A DNA stretch of 64,000 bases from Lachnospiraceae bacterium (GCA_004556565.1 SFGN01000020.1:1-64000); one strand, 5' to 3'. Shown: positions 1 to 7,835, counted from the stretch's first letter. The notes: generated from the sequence alone by a model not told the origin. Numbers and translations: made by a program.

Positions 1-20
1 TGCTCTGGGATTCCTTTCTT

Positions 21-61
21 TATACTGATGTCAGTATAATGGTCTATCCAGAGACAATCAA
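21..61 (-). promoter_or_regulatory. Regulated promoter pointing out of the left edge
   Basis: On the minus strand a TTGATT box (61-56) and a TATACT box (38-33) are separated by 17 nt. An 18-bp perfect palindrome, TATACTGA-TG-TCAGTATA (21-38), covers the -10 box and the likely start site, which is where a repressor operator would sit. The controlled gene lies to the left, outside the window. The regulator is unknown. Confidence 0.45.
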
Positions 62-148
62 GTAAATCAATTTTTAGTCATATGAGATTAGCATAAACAG
101 CTTAATACAATTGTATGTCGATAAGCATATTTATACTCTTAATTTACA

Positions 149-310
149 CTACTCAACTTCTATCATTTCGTATTCTCTGCTTCCGTATCCCAAAGCTGCA
201 GCAGCCTCAATGGTATGGATTCCGTTGCGGCTTTCGATACGCTCCAGCAAATGTGCTTTACCGGCATCATTGCTTGCATATACCAGATCAATACATGCCT
301 GGTCAAATTT
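149..310 (-). pseudogene. 3' remnant of a DUF362 iron-sulfur protein gene
   Basis: The minus strand encodes 53 residues without a start codon. They begin right after an in-frame TGA (311-313), start with KFDQACIDLVYASND and end with AAALGYGSREYEMIEVE. This resembles, from memory, the extreme C-terminus of DUF362 proteins (roughly 370 residues, with a ferredoxin-like part), where a 'DQA..DL...S...' helix is followed by 'G.REYEL'. Everything upstream is missing, so this is a decayed fragment. The family call is by eye; the truncation is seen directly. Confidence 0.5.
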
Positions 311-350
311 TCATTAAATTTTTATAAAAAATAATGAAACATAAAGTCTC

Positions 351-378
351 TTGACATATAAGGAGATAGTGTTATAAT
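351..378 (+). promoter_or_regulatory. Near-consensus sigma-A promoter (orphan)
   Basis: TTGACA (351-356) and TATAAT (373-378) are separated by 16 nt on the plus strand. Both hexamers match the vegetative consensus exactly. No open reading frame with a ribosome-binding site follows before the terminator at 526-563. Confidence 0.6.
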
Positions 379-391
379 GCTTTGAAATTAA

Positions 392-411
392 ATAGTTTGA
401 TTTCAAACTAT
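392..411. promoter_or_regulatory. Perfect palindrome, candidate MarR operator
   Basis: ATAGTTTGA-TT-TCAAACTAT is a 20-bp perfect palindrome starting about 13 nt after the -10 box of the promoter at 351-378. Its place near the transcription start and its AT-rich symmetry suit a MarR-family dimer. The nearest candidate is the convergent regulator at 554-1015. The pairing of site and regulator is inference. Confidence 0.4.
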
Positions 412-525
412 AAACAACACGCTTCTTTCGGGAAGCAGACATTAAAGAAGCTCATCCTTCTATTCATCAGCCGGCTGATATGGACTATTAATAAGACACT
501 TTCAAAATCCCGGATTTTTTTGCCG

Positions 526-563
526 AAAAAACTAAAGGGTTGTTCTGAACCCTTTAGTTTTTT
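526..563. terminator. Bidirectional intrinsic terminator
   Basis: A 16-bp perfect stem (526-541 with 548-563, 6-nt loop) is flanked by A and T runs, so it can stop transcription from both sides. The stop codon of the MarR gene (554-556) lies inside the right arm. On the plus strand it would end the candidate transcript from 385. Confidence 0.8.
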
Positions 564-1015
564 CTGTATTCCTCCAACATTTCCTCCATATTATCTTCGA
601 TCCGCTTTCCTACCTTATGGAAGACTTCCAGATCATTTTTATCAATCTTACGGACAAGCTTTTTTGAAATTTCAGCCCATGAATTATCCATATTCACAGC
701 GACGGTTTCTGCTTTTTCTGTTATCCGGTAACGAAAATACCGATGATCAGCCTCATCTCTCTGGCAAATAATGTATCCTTTCTTGCTTAAGCCATCCAGT
801 GTTGTGGAAATATGCCCTTTATTCATCTGCATATAGCCCGAAATATCCGTCAGTGTATTTAACTCGTCATATCGATACAGCAGATAGATGATGACAAGCT
901 CTATTCTATTAAGGCCGGTAATCTGTTTTGCATCATTGACTAAAATATTTTCGATAAGCCTCTTAAATTTTCCACTTCTTATAATATCTTCAACAACATT
1001 ATTCATATAACACAT
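554..1015 (-). CDS. MarR-family transcriptional regulator
   Basis: A small dimeric winged-helix DNA-binding protein of the MarR family. Near the middle it has the helix-turn-helix pattern of this family (LTDISGYMQMNKGHISTTL), followed by the wing with the typical DEADHR segment and 'R.ITEKA'. Flanking helices would form the dimerisation domain. The ligand is unknown. The start is unusual: the good ribosome-binding sequence AAAGGAG ends at 1050, 25-35 nt upstream of every possible start (TTG 1024, ATG 1015, ATG 1006), and an in-frame TAA precedes the TTG. An 8-bp hairpin in the spacer would bring it close to ATG 1015, so I prefer that start. The best operator candidate is the palindrome at 392-411, on the convergent side. 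No intact target gene is adjacent. Confidence 0.8.
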   Translation of the reverse strand: MCYMNNVVEDIIRSGKFKRLIENILVNDAKQITGLNRIELVIIYLLYRYDELNTLTDISGYMQMNKGHISTTLDGLSKKGYIICQRDEADHRYFRYRITEKAETVAVNMDNSWAEISKKLVRKIDKNDLEVFHKVGKRIEDNMEEMLEEYRKN

Positions 1016-1017
1016 AT

Positions 1018-1058
1018 AATCCAATTATCTTAGATGGTGATTGGATTTTCTCCTTTCT
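1018..1058 (-). promoter_or_regulatory. Hairpin between ribosome-binding site and start of the MarR gene
   Basis: The RNA-sense sequence has AAAGGAG ending at 1050, then AATCCAAT (1047-1040), a 14-nt loop, ATTGGATT (1025-1018) and ATG at 1015. Folding the 8-bp stem leaves only about 4 unpaired nt between the ribosome-binding site and the start. The alternative TTG start would be buried in the stem. Translation may depend on this fold. The DNA also forms an imperfect dyad that a regulator could bind. Confidence 0.4.
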
Positions 1059-1230
1059 CCCGGATAACACTTTAACACAAAATATTTTCTGAATCCAACC
1101 CTCTTCTTATTCTCATAACATACAGTATGGTCGCTCAGATTTTTGACTATTCTGAGAAAAATGCGATACTCTAATACTTATAAATATGATAAAATATTTA
1201 AATACAATATGAGAAAAGAGATGATTCCTT

Positions 1231-1923
1231 ATGCGTATTTTCCTCACAGGCAGTGTACTTGCGGTCGTTTTTGCCCAACGGTCGTCAAGACTCTCAGAAA
1301 ATGGACAAAAATATATTCTTGTTTCCCTGGCCATACTGTTCCCGTTTTCTGAGATTGTCAAGCAGCTTCTTCTGTTTGTCAGCAACGGATTCTCTTATGA
1401 CTGGTGGTATTTTCCTTTCCAGCTCTGCAGCATGCCAATGTATCTTCTGCCTCTTTACTGTCTTTTTCCCAAAAAATACCGAAGGATACGCATTGTACTT
1501 GCAGATTTTCTGGTAGACTTTGGGCTGCTTGGAGGAATTTTTGCTTTTGCGGATCAAAGCGGCATGCACTATGACCTGCCTGTCCTCACAATGCACAGTT
1601 ATCTCTGGCATTTTTTGATGATTTTTCTGGGCTTATTCTTGATATTTACACAGAAAAACAGCTCCTGTTTAAAAGACTTTATATTACCATGCGCTCTTTT
1701 TCTACTTCTTGCAGGTATTGCCACATATCTGAATATAATTATTCATACCAGGGGATTCATCAACATGTTTTATATCAGCCCATACTTTTCTATGGGACAG
1801 GTTGTTTTTCGTGATATCGCCCGCTTCACCGGACAGACGGCAGGACATCTCATCTATATCGGAGCAGAAATACTTGGAGCCTGTCTGATACATCTGTGCT
1901 CCGGGAAGCTGGGGCATGATTGA
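1231..1923 (+). CDS. YwaF-like integral membrane protein
   Basis: A 230-residue hydrophobic protein with about six predicted membrane segments. It has the features I associate with the YwaF / TIGR02206 family, including the aromatic 'F.Y.WWYFPFQLCSMPMYLLP' region and the conserved His of 'LTMHSYLWH'. The function of the family is not established. Length is normal and the frame is intact. The start at 1231 follows a modest AAAAGAG (1214-1220). A weak promoter, TTGACT-16-GATACT (1143-1170), may drive it. It is transcribed alone, away from the MarR gene, and faces the minus-strand ogt region. No terminator is obvious behind it. Confidence 0.65.
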   Translation: MRIFLTGSVLAVVFAQRSSRLSENGQKYILVSLAILFPFSEIVKQLLLFVSNGFSYDWWYFPFQLCSMPMYLLPLYCLFPKKYRRIRIVLADFLVDFGLLGGIFAFADQSGMHYDLPVLTMHSYLWHFLMIFLGLFLIFTQKNSSCLKDFILPCALFLLLAGIATYLNIIIHTRGFINMFYISPYFSMGQVVFRDIARFTGQTAGHLIYIGAEILGACLIHLCSGKLGHD

Positions 1924-1929
1924 TATCTG

Positions 1930-2037
1930 TTATTTAAAAAACTCTGACAAAGCATCCGCAAAATAGTCAGCCATTCCTTCACCGTATTGTTTATCAAAAG
2001 CTTCGCTTATCTGACTATTTGTCCCCCTTTGATAGTA
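1930..2037 (-). pseudogene. Tail fragment of a TipAS-type MerR regulator
   Basis: Just past the ogt stop codon the minus strand encodes 35 residues after an in-frame TGA (2038-2040). They end ...EAFDKQYGEGMADYFADAL.. and then a stop. This resembles the last helix of the TipAS ligand-binding domain of MerR-family regulators (pattern 'F...D.YGEG.A.F...AI'). There is no start codon and no DNA-binding domain, so it is a remnant. The reading is by eye and the similarity is short. Confidence 0.4.
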
Positions 2038-2050
2038 TCAGCATAATCTA

Positions 2051-2578
2051 TCACGTTCCGTAATAGTCAACCTTTTTTATTAAATAACCTTCATGGGCCA
2101 GAAGCCATTCTTTTTTATCAATCCCTCCTGCATATCCTGTCATGCTGCCGTCTGTTCCAACAACACGGTGGCAGGGAATGATAATTGAGATTGGATTATG
2201 CCCGACAGCGCCGCCTACTGCCTGAGCGGACATTGATTTCTTATTTTGTAATTCTGCAATTTTTTCTGCGATTCTGCCGTATGTGGTAACCTCTCCGTAT
2301 GGAATCTCACAAAGCATCGCCCATACTTTCTGCCGAAAATCACTGCCTGACGGAGCTAAAGGAATTTCAGAAATTTCCGGTCTTCCGCCTGAAAAATATC
2401 TCTCCAGCCAGTCCTTTGTCTTTTTAAATACAGGCAGGCTGTCTTTTGGCTGCATCTCTTCTTTTATTGTACTCCCATAATACTTCTGACCTTCTATCCA
2501 AAGCCCGTTCAAATGTACTCCGTCACTCGCCATCATAATCTTCCCGACGGGAGATACATAATCTGTCTGATAATACAT
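2051..2578 (-). CDS. ogt: Methylated-DNA-protein cysteine methyltransferase
   Basis: Suicide DNA-repair protein that moves the alkyl group from O6-alkylguanine in DNA to its own cysteine. The active-site motif IIPCHRVVG is present near residue 135, with the preceding asparagine of 'GHNP' and the helix-turn-helix segment 'IPYGEVTTYGRIAEKIA'. The N-terminal part is the short Ogt-type domain. At 175 residues the length is normal. The start is ATG 2578, preceded by GGAGG at 2584-2588; an upstream in-frame extension of 20 codons has no such site. It lies alone between a TipAS fragment and the terminator of the polyamine operon. Confidence 0.92.
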   Translation of the reverse strand: MYYQTDYVSPVGKIMMASDGVHLNGLWIEGQKYYGSTIKEEMQPKDSLPVFKKTKDWLERYFSGGRPEISEIPLAPSGSDFRQKVWAMLCEIPYGEVTTYGRIAEKIAELQNKKSMSAQAVGGAVGHNPISIIIPCHRVVGTDGSMTGYAGGIDKKEWLLAHEGYLIKKVDYYGT

Positions 2579-2660
2579 TTTGTCCTCCGATGTTTTACAA
2601 ATTCGATATTTGAATTCAAAACCTGTCCAAGAAGTCATCTCCCAACTTATATTTTACAGG

Positions 2661-2704
2661 GAAAATGACGATATCCCGGGAACTTTCCCACCAGGATATC
2701 GTCA
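2661..2704 (-). terminator. Terminator of the polyamine uptake operon
   Basis: A perfect 11-bp stem TGACGATATCC/GGATATCGTCA (2666-2676 with 2694-2704) has a 17-nt loop and is followed on the minus strand by TTTTC. It lies 35 nt past the potCD stop codon. Confidence 0.75.
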
Positions 2705-2738
2705 ACTCTCACTCCGGAGAAATTCACAGTGTATACAG

Positions 2739-4631
2739 TTACCGTGCATTGCTGGCAGCTATTTTCACCTTGCTCCACATATTGCTGAGCTGTTTCCGGA
2801 CAGCATCGTTATATACAAAAACTTCATCTTTTTCATACCCGATTCTTGGAAGGTACGCATTAATTCCTTCAAAATCACCGCCGGGACCGGACAGATCGTC
2901 CATAACCTGTTGATTTGCCGAAGTATATCCGACATAGCTTGAATTATCATACGCACCCTCATATTCGCATACAAAATTGATAAACTCGTGTGCAAGCTCA
3001 GGATTCTTTGCATTTTTCGGAATGACCATTGCGTCAGACCACAGGTTTGTACCGCTTTCCGGCAGGTAAAATCCCATGTCTTCATTTTCGCTCATGACAT
3101 AGGTCGCATCACCGGAATAAATCAGTCCCAGAGCCTTCCTTCCCTGTGCCATATTATCTATAATCTCATCAGTAACGATTTCAGGCCTCATCGTCTGGAC
3201 GCACTGCACCAGCCAGTCATATGCTTCCTGCAATTCTTCAGGATTTTCCGTATTCATCGAATATCCCAGAGCTTTTAATGCCATCATGAAAGAATCGCGC
3301 TCCGAATCGTACAGATAAATATCTCCACGGTATTTTTCATCAAGGAAAATATTAAACCCTTCTTTTTCCAGGTCTTCGATGCTTACTTTTGTTTGATCAT
3401 AAACGATTCCGACTGTACCCCAGAAATATGGAACAGAATATTCATTATTTTCATCATAAGGCAGCCCCTTTACAGCATCTGTCAGCTTATCCATACAGTC
3501 CAGCTTCGAATGATCCAGCTTTTGCAGATAGTCTTCCTCGATTAATCTTTGTATCATATAATCACTTGGTACAAGAATATCATAGGATTCCCCGTTTGCT
3601 ACTTTGATGTACATCTGCTCATTGGAATCAAAGTTCTCCATGACAACTGTTGCACCGGTCGCCGCCTCGAAATCCGGTATCAGATTTTCTCCGGTATATT
3701 CGCCCCAATTGTACACATAAAGTGTCTGACCTTCATACGGCAGTAAGGAATCGTTTCCGTTTAGATTTGTGAGGAAAACAATTCCTAACAGTACACATAC
3801 AGCTGCAGCAGCCGGTATCAGGATTCTGTGTCCTTTGATTTCATCTTTTTTCTCCCGTTTTGCCATAACCATAGGCGCCACATTAATAATGACAAGAACA
3901 ATTGTGATAATGACAACGACAAGTGTTGAAATGGCATTGATGCTTGGGTTTACACGTTTGCTCATGGTGTAAACCATGATACTCAGGTTCTTTACGCCGT
4001 TTCCTGTTACAAAATAGGAAATGATAAAATCATCTACCGACATAGTAAATGCGATCAATGCACCCGAAACAATTCCGGGCGTAATCTGAGGCACGATTAC
4101 TTTTGTCAGTGCCTGCCAGGGAGTTGCCCCCAAATCCATCGCTGCATCCGCCAGATTAGGATCCAGTGAACGGATTTTCGGCATTACAGAAAGCATGACA
4201 TAAGGAATGCAAAATGCTATATGGGCAAGAAGCATGGTAATATACCCCTTTTCGACCCGGAAAGTAATAAAAAGCAGCATAAATCCGATGGCGGTAACAA
4301 TTTCCGGATTCATAAGCGGGAAATTATTCACCTGTTCCATGATGTCCCGGATGATTTTCTTTGACTTACTTAATCCGATCGCAGCTATAGTTCCTGCCAC
4401 AGTAGAGACTAATGTTGCAATCAGTGCAACTCCAAAAGTCGTATATAATGCTTCCATCATATCTCTGGATTCCAGCATATGACGATACCACCGCAGTGAA
4501 AATCCCGAAAAACTTGTTAATGATTTTCCTTCATTGAAGGAAAACACAATCATATATAGAATTGGAAGATAAAAGAATATAATCATAAGAATCATAAGCA
4601 ATCTTCCAAATGGACGCTTTTCTTTTTTCAT
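2739..4631 (-). CDS. potCD: Fused spermidine/putrescine permease and binding protein (PotC-PotD)
   Basis: One 630-residue chain joins two subunits of the PotABCD polyamine importer. Residues 1-260 are PotC, a six-helix permease with the ATPase-contacting EAA loop DAAMDLGATPWQALTKVIVP (about 162-181). A further membrane helix (about 269-290) leads into an extracellular PotD domain (about 300-630) that begins QTLYVYNWGEYTGENL and carries 'YDILVPSDYMIQRL' and 'PYFWGTVGIVYD', typical of spermidine/putrescine binding proteins. The binding protein is therefore tethered to the permease instead of being a lipoprotein. I see no frameshift or leftover stop at the junction, and such fusions are, as I recall, known in Firmicutes. 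It is last in the operon, 5 nt after potB. A strong terminator follows. Confidence 0.93.
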   Translation of the reverse strand: MKKEKRPFGRLLMILMIIFFYLPILYMIVFSFNEGKSLTSFSGFSLRWYRHMLESRDMMEALYTTFGVALIATLVSTVAGTIAAIGLSKSKKIIRDIMEQVNNFPLMNPEIVTAIGFMLLFITFRVEKGYITMLLAHIAFCIPYVMLSVMPKIRSLDPNLADAAMDLGATPWQALTKVIVPQITPGIVSGALIAFTMSVDDFIISYFVTGNGVKNLSIMVYTMSKRVNPSINAISTLVVVIITIVLVIINVAPMVMAKREKKDEIKGHRILIPAAAAVCVLLGIVFLTNLNGNDSLLPYEGQTLYVYNWGEYTGENLIPDFEAATGATVVMENFDSNEQMYIKVANGESYDILVPSDYMIQRLIEEDYLQKLDHSKLDCMDKLTDAVKGLPYDENNEYSVPYFWGTVGIVYDQTKVSIEDLEKEGFNIFLDEKYRGDIYLYDSERDSFMMALKALGYSMNTENPEELQEAYDWLVQCVQTMRPEIVTDEIIDNMAQGRKALGLIYSGDATYVMSENEDMGFYLPESGTNLWSDAMVIPKNAKNPELAHEFINFVCEYEGAYDNSSYVGYTSANQQVMDDLSGPGGDFEGINAYLPRIGYEKDEVFVYNDAVRKQLSNMWSKVKIAASNAR

Positions 4632-4636
4632 AATGA

Positions 4637-5473
4637 TTATTCCCCCTTTCCTCCCTGATTTCTGATTTCAGCCTTCCGCACAGCAATCATCAGCAGCATC
4701 ATAATAGCTGCCATAATCACAGAAATGGCACTTCCGAAGTTCCACTCTCCGACGGTTATAAACTGATTTTCAATCATATTTCCTATCAGGAAATACTGTC
4801 CGCCGCCCAAAAGCTTTGGAATGAAGAAAGAGCTGACAGCCGGCAGGAATACAAGTGTAATACCGTTAATGACACCCGGAAGAGATAACGGCAGCGTAAT
4901 ATGCAGAAAAGTCTGTGCCGGAGTCGCTCCGAGATCTGCACTGGCCTCCAGCAGAGAATGATCCATTTTACACAAAGATGTATTAATCTGCAAAATCATA
5001 AATGGCAGGAAGTTATACACCATGCCAAGAAGAACCGCAGCTTCCGTGTAAAGCAGTTCTGCCTCACCCAGTCCGAAAATACTTAAAATCCGCTGAATCA
5101 GCCCCCCTTCACTGAGAAGTCCGATCCAGGCATATGTCCTGACAAGCATATTGATCCACATCGGAATTGTAATGCACAGGACGAGAATGTTCTGTACCTT
5201 TTCACTGCTGCGGGCTATAAAATATGCCATCGGGTAGCCGAGCAAAAGGCAGATGAGGGTTGTTTTAAATGCAATCACCAGAGAACGCCACAGTATAATT
5301 AAAAAATCAGGGTCGGTAAAAAATTTGACGTAATGCTCCAGTGTAAAAGAGAACGAAATGATGCTGTTTCCCTGTGTTGTAAACGAATACAGGACAATCA
5401 ATGCCATCGGAAGAATAAGCATCATTGCCGCCCATGCAATATAAGGTACTGCAAGCTGTGAAAATCGTTTCAT
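4637..5473 (-). CDS. potB: Spermidine/putrescine ABC transporter permease PotB
   Basis: First permease subunit of the polyamine importer, a 278-residue inner-membrane protein with about six helices. The coupling loop that docks the ATPase is visible as EASADLGATPAQTFLHITLP near residue 180. PotB pairs with the permease half of the downstream PotC-PotD fusion to form the channel. Its ATG directly abuts the potA stop codon, which implies translational coupling. Length and frame are normal. Confidence 0.92.
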   Translation of the reverse strand: MKRFSQLAVPYIAWAAMMLILPMALIVLYSFTTQGNSIISFSFTLEHYVKFFTDPDFLIILWRSLVIAFKTTLICLLLGYPMAYFIARSSEKVQNILVLCITIPMWINMLVRTYAWIGLLSEGGLIQRILSIFGLGEAELLYTEAAVLLGMVYNFLPFMILQINTSLCKMDHSLLEASADLGATPAQTFLHITLPLSLPGVINGITLVFLPAVSSFFIPKLLGGGQYFLIGNMIENQFITVGEWNFGSAISVIMAAIMMLLMIAVRKAEIRNQGGKGE

Positions 5474-7051
5474 TTAAAACACCATCCTTGACATCACATG
5501 AATATCTTCCGGGAAGAATGTCAGGCCGACCTCCTGACCCACTTCCGTATAATCTGTCGTATGAATTTTAAATTCCCGTCCGGTTGTGGAGAAGGTAATC
5601 TGATAAACGCCTTCCGTCACTTCTTCCGGTTCAAAATCATAATCGACACTGATGTCAATACTCTCATTTTCATCACTCAGCTTCCATCCCTGAGCATTTG
5701 CCCATGTTTTAATATCCGTATCCAAAGCCTGAGATTCTACGATCTCATCCACAGTTTTCAGGAAATTAAATGCCATGATTGCTTCGTTTGCCTTTTCATT
5801 TTTTACAAACGGCTGATTTACCACAAAAATATAACGTTCGATACTTGTTCCGTTTGCCGTCGAAAAAACAACCGGATACTGCCCCAACTCTTCTTTAAGG
5901 TCATATTCTATCCGGGCTATGGAAATATAATCATCACTTTCCGGATTCCATGCCTGTGCATTGGAACGGGCAATTATTTCTTTATCATCAAGATCTTTTA
6001 CATCTTCTAAATCCACATAGAAGTTATTAGCGCTGATTTTTTCTTTTCCGTCAGCACTTGTCACGTCATGGTTGCGGATGACACGCATGTTCACGGTCAC
6101 GCTCGTACCCGGGACAGTTTCCACGATAATTTCGTAATGTACACCTTTAAACAGGACACTCAGGACTTCACCAGTCATTTTTCCGTCCTTGACATCTACG
6201 ATATCAATATCCTCCGGACGGATGACGACATCGACCGGTTCATTTTCTTTGAAACCGAAATCCACGCAGTCAAAAGTAATATCATCAAAACGTACTTTAT
6301 AATCTTCCAGCATGACTCCCGGAAGTATATTGCTTTCCCCGATGAAATTTGCAACATAACGGTTAGCAGGCTCGTTATAGATTTCCTCAGGCGTCCCCAC
6401 CTGCTGAATCTCGCCGTTTTTCATAACCACGATCTTATCTGACATGGTAAGTGCCTCTTCCTGGTCATGTGTCACGAAAATAAATGTGATTCCGACCTCC
6501 TGCTGAATGCGCTTCAGCTCATACTGCATTTCCTTCCTGAGCTTTAAATCCAAAGCTGCCAACGGCTCATCCAGAAGCAGCACCTTAGGTTCGTTTACAA
6601 GTGCTCTTGCGATTGCGACCCTTTGCTGCTGTCCGCCGGACAGTAACGTGGTGTTTTTATTCTCATATCCTTCCAGACCGATCAGCTTCAGCATTTTCAT
6701 CACTTTCTGCTCTATAACATCCTTGCTGACTTTTTTGATTTTCAGTCCGAATGCAATATTTTCATACACACTTAAATGCGGGAATAAAGCATATTTCTGA
6801 AACACTGTGTTAAGCTCGCGTTCATAAGGCGGTTTCCGGCTGATCTCTTCTCCGTCAAAAATAACCTTGCCCTCATCTGCTTCAAGAAATCCCCCCAGAA
6901 TCCTTAAAAGCGTCGTTTTACCACAGCCGCTCGGACCAAGCAGCGTTACAAATTCATTTTCATAAATGTCCAGATTCACGCTTTTTAACACAATCTGTCC
7001 GTCAAAGTTCTTCACAATATCGCGGAACTCTATCAACTTCTTTTTTTCCAT
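5474..7051 (-). CDS. potA: Polyamine ABC transporter ATPase PotA with an inserted repeat region
   Basis: Energises polyamine uptake. Walker A GPSGCGKT (39-46), signature LSGGQ (137-141), Walker B LLLDEP (158-163) and the switch His of 'VTHD' (about 195) are intact. The TOBE region starts near 270 (VIRPEDIDIV) and ends with EVGLTFFPEDIHVM (507-520), as in normal PotA. Between these the chain carries about 170 extra residues (roughly 314-490), making 525 residues where 350-370 is usual. The insert holds two similar units of about 55 residues: 356-411 and 444-499, sharing NAQ[AG]W and YxxxFST. The repeats look beta-rich and acidic, which would suit a sensing or docking module; that role is inference. 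The gene is first in potA-potB-potCD. Confidence 0.9.
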   Translation of the reverse strand: MEKKKLIEFRDIVKNFDGQIVLKSVNLDIYENEFVTLLGPSGCGKTTLLRILGGFLEADEGKVIFDGEEISRKPPYERELNTVFQKYALFPHLSVYENIAFGLKIKKVSKDVIEQKVMKMLKLIGLEGYENKNTTLLSGGQQQRVAIARALVNEPKVLLLDEPLAALDLKLRKEMQYELKRIQQEVGITFIFVTHDQEEALTMSDKIVVMKNGEIQQVGTPEEIYNEPANRYVANFIGESNILPGVMLEDYKVRFDDITFDCVDFGFKENEPVDVVIRPEDIDIVDVKDGKMTGEVLSVLFKGVHYEIIVETVPGTSVTVNMRVIRNHDVTSADGKEKISANNFYVDLEDVKDLDDKEIIARSNAQAWNPESDDYISIARIEYDLKEELGQYPVVFSTANGTSIERYIFVVNQPFVKNEKANEAIMAFNFLKTVDEIVESQALDTDIKTWANAQGWKLSDENESIDISVDYDFEPEEVTEGVYQITFSTTGREFKIHTTDYTEVGQEVGLTFFPEDIHVMSRMVF

Positions 7052-7137
7052 CTCACCTTCTCCTTTTACCTCGTATGACTTTCCCGATTACTTTCCTGTT
7101 AAGATTAACATCCGGTTAATTCGAGTACATCATACTC

Positions 7138-7216
7138 AAAAATGGTCCACCGGACCATTTTTTCATATGCATGGCAACTCAATAAAGGTCCACCGGACTT
7201 TTTCATATGCTTGTCA
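7138..7216. repeat. Two direct repeats centred on a GTCC-ACC-GGAC palindrome
   Basis: Between the XRE-cupin gene and potA lie two copies of a block of about 38 bp. Each has the inverted repeat GTCC-ACC-GGAC, then TTTTTCATATGC and a [GT]CAAC. The left copy (7138-7162) forms an 11-bp stem with a T run on both strands and can act as an intrinsic terminator. The right copy (7184-7201) is a weaker stem. They may be operators for the upstream regulator, tandem attenuators that lower pot expression, or both. Confidence 0.6.
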
Positions 7217-7217
7217 A

Positions 7218-7751
7218 CTAAAACATCGGCGGTGTTGTAATCCACAGCACCTTTGCATCGCTGTTCCCATGATTATACAAATAATGACTCTGTGTCCCAT
7301 CCAGATAAAACGTTTCCTGTGCTTTAATTTTATATTTTTTGCTCCCGCGCACCAAAGTCACAGTCCCTTTAAGCACATATCCGAATTCCTCGCCGTGATA
7401 GGCCGACAATTCATGACTTTTCTTATGGGGATGCAGTGTAAGCAGTATCGGTTCCATTTCATTTTTCTGGGCATTGGGAATCACCCATTCAATCTGAAAA
7501 TCATCCTGTTCATCCACAAAAAAATCCTGCTTAGAAAATACAATCTGCGTTTCCGGTTCTTCACGGAAAAATTCTGATAAATTCGTTCCCAGCGCTTCCA
7601 GAATATCCTGCAAGGTTGCAATACTGGGTGTGGTCAGGTTATGTTCTACCTGTGACAGGAATCCCTTCGTCAATTCACTTCGGGAAGCCAGGTCTCCGAG
7701 CGTCAGATCGTTCTGAAGACGCAGTTCCTTCAGCTTTTTACCTATGTCCAA
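7218..7751 (-). CDS. XRE-family regulator with C-terminal cupin domain
   Basis: A 177-residue regulator with an N-terminal helix-turn-helix (about 3-60: IGKKLKELR...TLGDLA..SELTKGFLSQVE) and a C-terminal cupin beta-barrel (about 105-175: 'PHKKSHELSAYHGEEFGYVLKG' and later 'YLDGTQSHYLYN'). Such XRE-cupin proteins often sit in front of potABCD operons and sense polyamines or related amines. TTG 7751 is the preferred start because GGGAGG lies 7-8 nt ahead; the frame stays open upstream but has no ribosome-binding site. It probably controls the pot operon and itself. The direct repeats between the two genes are the obvious binding-site candidates. Confidence 0.85.
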   Translation of the reverse strand: MDIGKKLKELRLQNDLTLGDLASRSELTKGFLSQVEHNLTTPSIATLQDILEALGTNLSEFFREEPETQIVFSKQDFFVDEQDDFQIEWVIPNAQKNEMEPILLTLHPHKKSHELSAYHGEEFGYVLKGTVTLVRGSKKYKIKAQETFYLDGTQSHYLYNHGNSDAKVLWITTPPMF

Positions 7752-7835
7752 AATCACACCTCCCGTCTTTATCAAGTAAACACCGTATTGTTTTCTAATA
7801 CTATACTTTTTTTTAAAAATTACCGAACAAATTTC

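Larger units (their letters stand above)
385..563 (+). ncRNA. Candidate small transcript between orphan promoter and terminator
   Basis: A strong plus-strand promoter and a strong terminator bracket about 180 nt with no credible reading frame. The stretch holds three short inverted repeats: 392-411, GCTTC/GAAGC at 421-436, and the palindrome ATCAGCCGGCTGAT at 466-479. It could be a small RNA, or the scar of an operon that lost its genes. No known RNA family is recognised. Confidence 0.3.

Noticed and set aside
111..327. Short plus-strand frames near the left edge
   Set aside because: They mirror the DUF362 fragment on the other strand, which reads as the genuine coding remnant.
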